Positions 55,546 to 64,000 of a stretch of DNA of 64,000 bases are shown here, piece by piece. A model generated the notes under the pieces. The model made no database searches and was not told the DNA's origin. It saw only the letters and a list, made by a program, of their open reading frames with translations. The stretch is from positions 19,956,515 to 20,020,514 of the forward strand of contig CM056385.1 in the NCBI GenBank assembly GCA_029718625.1. Direction: 5' to 3'. The position numbers were made by a program, and so were the translations under genes. This stretch comes from Synaphobranchus kaupii (Eukaryota; Chordata; Actinopteri; Anguilliformes; Synaphobranchidae). The stretch's first letter is position 1; every line of letters starts with the position of its first letter.

Positions 55546-58139
55546 AAGTATCAGCCATCAGACTGCGGTAAAGTTAGTTTTATATTTGATTTTTTGGACC
55601 TTAATAGCTCTTCTGTCATTCATTAATGTGGACACTTTCAGCGTCAGTCAAAACGTAGGCACAGCATTGAGACATTAAAGACCATACCAACATTTTAAGG
55701 TCATGGGGCATTCTGTGTGTTGTGCTCCTTTAAGGAAAAAAAATAAATAAAAAATAAAAATAAAACACTTATAGATCACTTATCCGTCATCACTTAGATG
55801 AGGAAGTTGCTGACTCACTCCCCCCTCAGGGGTTCCTGTGTTGCACATCACAGCTGCAAATGCACATTTCCATGGATCAATAGAATCTCAATTTGAATCA
55901 AAGCCCATCAGTGTTTCCCATGGACTGGCATTCTGTTTATGGATACATGAAAGAACGAGCAACGCCAATCATTTTAAATGGTTACATGCTCACAAGACGC
56001 CCTTATCTTCAGCTCACACTCTACTTATTATCATTTGAAGCAACCTCAGGGAAGAACGCAGGTAAAGAAGGGTTTTTTTTTTTTTGCAGATGCAAGTGTA
56101 TTGATCAATACAAAATACATTCACTATGTAAAAAATAAACTTGCAAACTGATAATAATGTGCCTTCAACTTCAGCATGAATTCAAGGCACTCTTGATCAT
56201 TTTTTTAATGGCATGTCCAAACATGATTAAAAACCCAGAACAAACCCAAAATAGGTGTGCGTGTCAATGCATTGCGGTAATAAGCCTTCATCAGAGCACA
56301 GTGGGCCCACATGGGATTTGATTGTGAAACCTTCTGGCTGTAAGTCCAGTTTGTGGTCTGCCTAAGGGATGCGCATAGTCTTGACAGAATATTCTGCGCT
56401 TGTTCGCCCTGCTATTTCCCATAAAAGCGGGATGATTGCAGGGCAATCAAGGCGGATCTGTGAAGGAACAGGGCTCTGGGAGGCTTTGAAGAATAAATGA
56501 CATTTTCTCTGATGACGGAATCGCGCTCCGCCACCACGTGAGCGACCCATCACGGATCACTTCATAGAGGACCCGGGCGAAGGCAGACTGCTCGGTCGTC
56601 ATGGGAGACAGCGGAGTGGAGAGCCAAAACGGGGCAGAGTCATGAGAGAAGAGGAGTCAGCCGTGAATAAATGACTCCACATCAAAAAGAAGCCACACTT
56701 CTGAGACAACCCTGTGACTTTAAAAGGACGGCGAGGTTTTGTGCTGGAACTTTCTTCATTCGGCACCCGAACGCTTGTTTGCAGGGCAGCCTTTCCGCCT
56801 CTGAAAAGCCACTGACTCCATCTCACACAATCTACGTGTTTCTCAAAGTGTGAAAAACTGAGGTGCCTTGCACTAGATCAGGACAGCAAAGCTCTGCACC
56901 CAATTAATGTTTCAGAGAATAAAGTGGCTGGCCTTCTCAAGACCATACTGCACTATAAACAAGGCATTCTCTCTCTCACTCTCACTCTCTCTCTCTATCT
57001 CTCCCTCTCTGTCTGTCTGTCTCTCTCTCTGTATTACTCCGTCCCTTCTTGTCCCACGCAGTAAATGTAAATGCTGCATTGAGGACGGGGACGCTAAAAA
57101 ACGCATTAATTCCCACGCTGAGATTCTGCTTAAGCAATCCAGAGGGAAGGAGAAGCGTGATCTGTTTCCCTGTCTGCAAGATGTCCGTTCTGACAACGAA
57201 AGGATGCAGCTCCCCCTGCTGGACAAGAAAATCACGGGGAAAGGATGCTGCGAGCTGAGACAGGTCAGGGCGGCTCGGCGTGGCGAAATAAGCATCTGTG
57301 AAGAAAGTGCTGCGTAAAATAATCTGAGTTTTGGGAGTAAGCGACATGTTCATTTGTCTTCGCGGCACAAGACAAAGGATTACTATGACCCACCTTTTTT
57401 GTCAGTCGCAATCAATCAAAGGAAGCCCACGGCCATGGATGCGTTTTGCCAAAAAGGGACATTAGGCAAATACAGAATAGGATGGATTGAGCTGTTTCCA
57501 AATTGGCCATGGCTGGAATGCCTGGTGACGGCTTGAGTCAAAGCGAATGCTATGAGCCCCCCTCCCAAAACGCAGAGCAGGTTGTGTCCATAGCATAACG
57601 CTCTAATCCTTGAGCACGCCTCACAGTTTTAATCTTTCACACGCAACCTTCACACAGCAGAGCAGGCTTTTATCTTTATTTATATATTTATTTTCTACCT
57701 CAAACAATTCGGCGAATTAACTTTCTCGGGGGCACAACGGGGTCGGTCCACTCAGGATTCAAATCCACTTCCCCAAATTTCCTAATGCAAGTTATCATTA
57801 TTGTTCCTGTTTTCGCTGCTGTCGTCACACAGTTTACAAATCATGAATGTCTCTGTACAATTACAGTTAAGCTATGACCTTGAGGTCCCCTTCTCTCCTA
57901 CCCTCACTCCCACCTCCCGTTCATCCTCTGTAACCCCCTCTAACCTACCTCCCCCCCTTCACACTCTGATATTGATCAGATCAAAAATCCACTTAAATCC
58001 ACATCCATAATCCACCCTGAAAACCCTTAAGACTGGAATGACAGGCATAGGATTGAAAGTAAAGATTGTCCTGTTTTGTATTTGCTTCGGGTGCCATTTC
58101 TGTAGTTGGGGAATTAACGCAATATGTTGTGTAGTAATG
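55546..58139. other. No supported gene; GC-richer islands
   Basis: Bases 56,360-56,830 and 57,040-57,310 are GC-richer with overlapping frames of 60-136 codons on both strands but no known domain. An exon-like interval (57,062-57,263) is noted separately. A (CT)n tract is at 56,969-57,032 and an AAAT tract near 55,737-55,765. Confidence 0.35.
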
Positions 58140-58232
58140 TTTACATTACATGCATTTATTTATATGTTCCTATCCAGAGGGCGTTCAAACGTAGCGCTAA
58201 GAGGGGAAGTCAGGTGAACATCAGTGCAGACG
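58140..58232. repeat. Dispersed fish repeat fragment
   Basis: TTACATTACATGCATTTATT and TCCTATCCAGAGGGCGTTC correspond to the same repeat type as 11,698, degraded. It directly precedes the Tc1 element. Confidence 0.5.
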
Positions 58233-58483
58233 GACAAACTGATTGTAACACACCATACACAAAGTCCAATGTTGGAGCAGATGCACAGTGGGGTACTTTT
58301 CTATTACATTTTGTACAGTTTCAAAATAATAAAAACAATAGAAAAAAAGGCCCTGTGCATGTGTGCAAAAGTTTGGGAACCCTTTTGGATTATTCTTACT
58401 TTAAAAAAAAGATGATTACTAAGGCCCAGGCCCAGGTGATTTACTCGTTAGGGCTTCAATGGGTCAGGTGAATATAATTCCAT

Positions 58484-58770
58484 GGGCCACATGTATAAAC
58501 AGTGCTGAGCAGAAAAATGCCCTCGGAAAGCCGCGTAAGCGAGTTTCCACGCAGAAAATCAGATGTATAATATACGTAACACGTGCTGTGAGAATCTGCA
58601 TACCTCTGTACACGATGGACACCATACGTACACAATGTCTGGAGTCCGTATGATATGGCGACACTATGGCAGAGGTAGAAAATGCAAAACTTTTTTTAAG
58701 CAGATTTCAGACTTTCACCCTGAGCGTTCTTTTACGCATTCTTTTACTCAGAGTTTTATACATGTGGCCC
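58484..58770. mobile_element. 287-bp MITE nested in Tc1
   Basis: Ends GGGCCACATGTATAAA and the complement of TTTATACATGTGGCCC, a perfect inverted pair of about 15 bp, with TACG-rich interior motifs. A short target duplication is not certain. The design resembles Harbinger-type MITEs in fish. Confidence 0.75.
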
Positions 58771-58850
58771 CAAGGCTGAACTATTTATTCTGAAGTAATT
58801 CCATGCCTTTTAAAGCATCCGACTGCGGTGGCTGTTCTGTCTGGCATTAA

Positions 58851-59380
58851 CAACCATGGGTTCCTCTAAACAGCTGTCCAAGGATGTCAGAATCACTTCC
58901 ACCAACAAGGAGAAGGCTAAACAAAACTCTCTCAATGTTTCAAACTAGATATTTCCACTCCTCAGAAAATGGAAGATAAATGGAACAGTTGAAGTCAAGG
59001 CAAGATCTGAAAGACCAAGAACAATTTCAGATAGAATAGAAATTCTAGAGGCTAATGTTCGAAGGTCAGTCCAGACATTGAAGTTGAAGAGATGTCGGGT
59101 ATTCCAGCAAGACAATGATCCAAAGCATACCTTGAAATCAACCACGAAGTACCTCTAGGAAAGACAGATGAAGGTTTTGGAATGGCCACCACAGTCCCCA
59201 GACTTGAATATTATTGAAAATCTGAGAGATCTCAAACATGCCGTGCATGCAAGGAGGCTGAAGATTATTTCTGAGCAAGAGGTGTTCTGCCAGGAAGAAT
59301 GGGGAAAAATTCCAAAATCAAGAATTGAAAGACTCTTAGCTGGCTACAGGGAGCGTTTGCAAGCTGTTATAGTTGCCTGA
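58851..59380 (+). pseudogene. Tc1 transposase, internally deleted
   Basis: Plus-strand remains of the enzyme. An N-terminal part near 58,855-58,925 has AVQGCQNHFHQQGEG-like broken text. A second-Asp region encodes VFQQDNDPKH at about 59,098-59,127. The C-terminal frame 59,168-59,380 reads MKVLEWPPQSPDLNIIENLR, which keeps the PDLNxIENL catalytic Glu region, and ends LQAVIVA at the usual C-terminus. The segment with the first catalytic Asp (WSDETK) is missing between about 59,000 and 59,090, and several stops occur, so the protein is inactive. It depends for recognition on the flanking inverted repeats of the element at 58,286-59,621. Confidence 0.85.
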
Positions 59381-59621
59381 GGAGGAGTTACAAAGTACTA
59401 ACTGACAGGGTTCCCAAACTTTTGCACAGGGCCGTTTTACTTCTTATATTATTTTGAAAATGTAAAACATTTAAATAAAAAGTAATCTTTAAAATTTGAA
59501 GAAATGTGTCATGTTTAACTTTGTACCATTTAGAGGTCAGGTTAGCGTCTGTTCACTTACTGTAGATTTTAAATGTAAAAGGAATTTTGACCTGGGGTGC
59601 CCAAATGTTTTCACCCCACTG

Positions 59622-61022
59622 TGACTTCAGACATAAGCAGTGCACTGTAAGGGAATTAATACATCATCTATAACAAACAGCACCAGTTGTAACGAGTGGC
59701 TGGAGATTAAGGGCAAGAGAGCAAGGAAGGTTTGGCTGAAGGACATACAATAAAGAAGTGGGTCTACCAGTTATGCTTTTTTTAAATGGTTTGTTTGGTT
59801 GATTCAAAAGGTACAATAGTCTCATTCAGCAGGTTTTCCAGCTGTGTAGTCTGTTATCCAAACGTTCAATAGCAGAAACTATCAACACTCAACAATAGCA
59901 GAGAGCAAGATTCAGTCTTGCAATACTGCTTTAATTCAACACTTAAATATAAGTAGAGAGTGCACTGTAGATGCAGTACATTAGCTAATGGATTGAATCT
60001 AATTCAACTGAATAGAGTAACGGGCCTGAATTCAATCAATACTGGTCCTTAACTTTGACTAATAAATGCAAGTGTTATTTTTTTTCCAGTGCAAACACAA
60101 TCCCCATATTCCTTTTGAAAAACAATTGCCCTTGTGAGTAAAAGTTAAAGAGGGATCTTTGACTAAATTGTGGCCGTAGTGTCCATTGATGCTATGCTTC
60201 AAACCTCATTGGAATCAACATTTGAAAACATCGGGACATCAACCTATAGGAAAAAGCAACAGCTCCACATGGTTCTACAGTCTGGCAAAAAAAAAAAATA
60301 ATAATAATAATAATCTCTCCGTAATTACAAGCAGAAATTGAAATCACTGAACAAGTTGCAAACTTCCTATTCAATGTGGCATTGTAACACTAGCAGTTCA
60401 ATTAGGCTAAACATGGCTGTCAGGCTGTATTCAGTTGCAAATTAATCCATGACTGTTACTTCTATCGGAATTAAACCCCATACAATAAGCGTGGACAGTG
60501 TTTAATTTTTGATGTTCTCAGCAGACCCAGTAAGCTCCTTACTCTATAAATGGCTGCAGGTTTTGAACTCATAGCACTGTCAGCTTCTGATGTATTGATT
60601 AATTTGCCATGCTTTTTTAGTCTGTTTCCTCATCTGCTTCCTCATCGCTTCACATTATGACAGATTAGAATCCCATTTTCTTTGTGTTTCACCTCACAGT
60701 ACTCCAAATCCTGTTAGCCATGAACATATTCTAAGTCACATCTCTGTTTATGTCACAATATATACATTTGTTTTTATAAAAATGTGTTTCTATTCCCCCT
60801 GCCTCCATATTATCTCTGTTTTTACCTCTCAATGTCAAGATTTTTTGTTTTTTGTCAGGTTTGCCGTCAACTTTTCAACAAAGTTTGTTGTTGTCTTATT
60901 TTTCCTTCTTATTCCTCAGGAATAAAAAATAGATTCACCCAGTGGTGAATTGCTCTGGCGTGATGATTTAAATTAACAAAATGCAGGAGGGGGGGAAATA
61001 TTTCCAGTCTACTACCTGTGAG
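59622..61022. other. No gene
   Basis: AT-rich DNA with an A/AAT tract at 60,285-60,315 and scattered short frames. No recognised repeat or gene. Confidence 0.4.
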
Positions 61023-62418
61023 CAGTGTTAGGGAAACTTCTCTGAAAGTGTAGTTGTACAAAATAACAAGTACTTTACTCTGAAAGGAGTTTAACTATAC
61101 AGCCAAGTTATACCCTAATAGCTTGCAAAACTACAATTTGAAATGTAGTTCAAACGACCATGTAAAAAGTATCATAAACTTCTAAATGTAATACAAATTT
61201 GTATTATATCAAAAACAATACAAAATGAAGTGACCCATGAAGGCATAATCAGTTAAGTTTTATAAAAAAGTACCAAGCATACTGTGGGTCAGTCTTTTCT
61301 GCTGACAAAAAATATTTTATAGAGGAAATAAAAATTTGTAGTCAGACAGCACTACAAAACTCCAAGGCACTCAATCGCCAGTGAAACAAGTTTAAATTCT
61401 TTATTTTTGGGCTATATCATAGAAAAGTGCACCAATGTGTGTCGGCAGCACGTTCCTTCATCAGGGCTCCCTGCAACACATACTGTACCTTTATCAGGGT
61501 ACCCTGATACCCTGATGAAGGCATGTGTTTCCGACACACATTGGTGCACTTTTATATTAAGATATAGCCAAATAAAAAAGGCCTTTAATCTTTTTTTCAC
61601 TGGAGATTATGTGCCTTGGAGTTTTGTAGTGCTGTCGGCCTACTAATATTAATTTTCTTCTATACGGATACAAACCCCACCTCGCAATGAGCACATTTCC
61701 ATTTTTACACTATTTTAAGCCAAGGCAGCATTCTCTTTTTACTACTTTATTAAATTATGTTATCTTGAACCTTTTACAAACAAGGGCATGACAATAGTAC
61801 AAGCAAGAGACCTCTCAGGTTGCCAGAGCAGAATCTTTTATCTTATCTACATTTCATTTTTTAAATTGGCCATATGCTAATGCTGACCTTTAAATGGGTT
61901 CTTAGGCTAGTGTTTGTTGTCTTTGCGGTGGAGATGGTTTGCATTTTTGGCTTTCAAAGCTCACACTTGAAAATATTTTTTCTGTTGAGATTGTTAGTAT
62001 GAAGTATTTGCTTAATAAATTGGGCCATGGTTGTTCCCCAGACATGACGCACACGTGAGCAATGCCGCCTTTTTGCGCACAGGAAGAACCACTATACAGC
62101 TCAGTGAGGAAAACCTGCAGTGTGTGGCAATTGGCAGTTGACTGTTGCCAACTAGTGGAGCGGAGTGCTCTGCTGCACCAATCAGGATTAGAGGGAAAAG
62201 AGAGACAGGAGGCAGTATTTGGTCAAAGGGGTTTGGAAAAAAATCTTTTAGCGCCAAAAACTAGTAGTAGTTACTGCAGTTAACTACAGCTCAAAATGGC
62301 AAAAAAAAGTATTTAACTACGACAACCACTACACACATTTGAATGGAGTTGAACTACCAGCAAACTGCTGCAAAATGTAATTAAACTATTGGTTTCACAA
62401 CATGTTGTTAAACTACTC
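61023..62418. repeat. CAGTGTT-type dispersed repeat with nested palindrome
   Basis: The left end GCAGTGTTAGGGAAACTTCT and inner GTAGTTGTAC/ACTACAATTTG motifs resemble a teleost repeat whose ends read CAGTGTTGGG with GTAGTT-rich interior. The right part (62,265-62,418) has TAACTACAGCTCAAAATGGC and AAACTACTCCCC. It encloses the element at 61,345-61,636. Limits and class are uncertain. Confidence 0.45.
61345..61636. mobile_element. 292-bp palindromic MITE
   Basis: The outer 23 bp match perfectly in inverted orientation (GACAGCACTACAAAACTCCA at left; complement at right), and the arms extend roughly 110 bp with CACCAATGTGTGTCGG and its counterpart. A central segment contains TACCCTGATACCCTGATGAA repeats. 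No coding capacity. Confidence 0.85.
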
Positions 62419-62485
62419 CCCTGCCTGTGTGAGTCAGTGGGACTTTGGCTTGTGCTGCCTCATTCAACAGTCCTTACTCTACGCC
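62419..62485. other. Short spacer
   Basis: Nothing recognised. Confidence 0.4.
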
Positions 62486-62640
62486 AGAGGTCTTAATCTC
62501 CAGTCCTGGAGGGCCACAGTCTCTGCTTACTTTTGTAATTTCCTTTCAACCAGCAGCCAACTCAGGCCTTGGAAATACAATGTGTGCAGTCTCTTTAGCC
62601 AATCAATGACTTAAATCAAGCACATACGCGCAGGGCCATG
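62486..62640. repeat. hAT-type short repeat
   Basis: GTCTTAATCTCCAGTCCTGG through GGGCCACAGTCTCTGC and a long AT-rich remainder match the family at 3,215, 3,719 and 8,808. Confidence 0.6.
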
Positions 62641-63688
62641 TCAACATCATCGTTTGAGATCAGTGCTCTGCACCATTTGTCCCAATACTGCTCTATCAAT
62701 GGAAGCACAAAGTCATGCTGTGTTTAGTAGCAGAATCCCGGTGGCTGTGTGGTACACACTGCTCAGGGTTTCACAGTCGTCAATATGAATTCTATTCCAC
62801 CCTCCTTATTCACCCCTCCTAGTCCTCTATTACCTTCCTGACCTTTAGGTTGGCAGTGGCATAAGGCTGTAGCACAGTGGCTGAGCTCATTTGGCCTTCT
62901 GTGCTCTAGCTGTGGGCATTAACTGCGATAGTCGTTCCCACTTCAGATCCATCTTGATCCCTGTTCTTAATTCTAGCCCATGAAGGAACTTGACAGATTG
63001 TTCCCTAATTCTGAGAACTTGATCTTCCTTCCAGTTCGCCTTCCACACACACGCACACACACGCACACTCACCTTGGAGCAGAGGATATTTGGAATTTTA
63101 ATATCACTTTCTCAGGAACTACATAGATTGCCAGCCCCAACCTTGTTTGAATTCCAGTCATCATAAAGGGCTTGGCGTACTGGCCAGTTATAAGACAGTG
63201 TCAGCATAATGGAAATGCAAAATAGCCTATGCTTAATATTTTTTCCACACCATCCGGAAATTAAATATGACTCTGATATGGGTGTATATTTTGCATGCAT
63301 GCAAAATTCACAAAAAATTTATGATGTTCTCATCTGAAGGGTGGCGACTATTAATAATTAAAAACCATACACGGTAGGATTGCAGATTCTGGGCTTGAAG
63401 TACTTTACCATGTGCAAAACATTTTAGCACAGGCAAAACCAATAACATGACCAATGATTAGTCATGGTATTTGTTTTGCACCAATCATTGGTTGTGTTAT
63501 TAGGTTTGCATGTGCTAAAAGGTAAAACTTCTTACTAAATCAGGCTCTCTGTGTGTTATAAGCTATACAGCTAAGTGATAAGGCATTATTAATGACAAAA
63601 CCATAGCCCATCATAGACAGATATTCACACTCCGCATTCGTTTTTTTGTTTGTTTGTTTTTTTTTTTACAAAATGTATTCACTGTCGC
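62641..63688. other. No gene
   Basis: Unique DNA. A short CA-rich tract near 63,046-63,070 and T-rich tract near 63,640-63,668. No supported coding region. Confidence 0.4.
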
Positions 63689-64000
63689 CTCACAGCAGGA
63701 AGTTACCGAGTGAATCCCGGCCAAGTTGCCTTTCTGTGCAGAGTTTGCATGTTCTCCCCGTGTCTGCGTGAGTTTCCTCCGGGTACTCCGGTTTCCTCCC
63801 ACAGTCAGAAGACATGCAGGTTAGGCTAACTCTAAATTGCCCATAGGTATGAGTGTGTGAGTGAATGGTGTGTGTGCCCTGCGATTGATTGGCGACCTGA
63901 CCTGGGTGTTTTCCTGCCTCTTGCCCAATGCATGCTGAGATAGGCTGTACCCCCCCATGACCCTGACCAGGAATAAGCGGGTTCGATAATGGATGAATGG
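63689..64000 (+). repeat. Widespread teleost dispersed repeat
   Basis: Contains GAGTTTGCATGTTCTCCCCG, CCGGTTTCCTCCCACAGTC, AAGACATGCAGGTTAGGC and the tail GATAATGGATGAATGG at the window end. This text recurs in very many fish genomes next to LINE-like tails, usually ending in ATGG repeats. The window ends within the tail. Class is not settled. Confidence 0.7.

Larger units (their letters stand above)
58286..59621 (+). mobile_element. Tc1 element with long imperfect inverted repeats
   Basis: Left end CAGTGGGGTACTTTTCTATT and complement of right end CAGTGGGGTGAAAACATTTG. The arms realign about 90 bp in from the left end with GGCCCTGTGCA and GCAAAAGTTTGGGAACCC, an inner direct-repeat-like motif of IR/DR-type fish Tc1 elements. 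It holds a transposase remnant and a nested 287-bp MITE. The flanks are not a clear TA pair. Confidence 0.85.

Noticed and set aside
56907..57317. 136-codon ORF as a gene
   Set aside because: The first third is a CT microsatellite (Ser-Leu repeats), and the remainder is also open on the opposite strand. Only the exon-like interval was kept as a weak finding.

Overview
The window is non-coding vertebrate DNA, almost certainly from a ray-finned (teleost) fish. It is AT-rich, full of microsatellites, and dense in repeat classes typical of fish genomes: Tc1/mariner transposons, hAT and PIF/Harbinger elements and their short non-autonomous derivatives, L2-like LINEs, solo LTRs, and common fish dispersed repeats. 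I found no host gene, tRNA or rRNA that the sequence alone can support. The open reading frames that are interpretable are transposase, reverse transcriptase or DNA-binding-domain remnants. The species cannot be decided from what I can see.

Layout. 1-5,900: low-repeat DNA with microsatellites, two hAT-like short repeats and a 22-bp minisatellite. 5,969-8,560: a Tc1 deletion derivative interrupted by a large palindromic repeat, which is itself interrupted by a 203-bp element, then a TG array and a broken SANT/Myb-like domain. 12,385-12,939: another Tc1 derivative. 14,064-17,331: a 2.7-kb terminal-inverted-repeat element followed by a 382-bp MITE with perfect ends. 17,700-20,690: the 3' end of an L2-like LINE, a solo LTR, and a foldback element with a TTTAGCTAAA-rich core. 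22,033-23,602: a nearly full-length Tc1 element whose catalytic half is intact but frameshifted from its DNA-binding half. 28,732-29,690: a decayed Harbinger element. 31,510-32,605: a second LINE. 33,843-35,792: a 1.95-kb inverted-repeat element. 40,188-40,833: a truncated palindromic repeat. 42,113-43,614: a hAT element with a BED zinc finger and its own nested MITE. 46,790-47,620: a third LINE remnant. 48,555-49,338: a solo LTR with intact 5-bp target duplication. 49,878-51,257: an element flanked by TTAA. 51,712-55,300: a four-element transposon nest. 58,286-59,621: a Tc1 element carrying a nested MITE. 61,023-64,000: dispersed repeats.

No set of genes here works as a pathway. The informative biology is the order of insertions, which can be read from interrupted elements and target-site duplications. 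The same palindromic core also recurs inside elements with different Tc1-type ends. No novel multi-gene system was identified. The points most worth a second look are the palindromic family, the foldback element at 19.7-20.7 kb, the exon-like ORF inside the TTAA element at 50.4 kb, and the nest at 51.7-55.3 kb.
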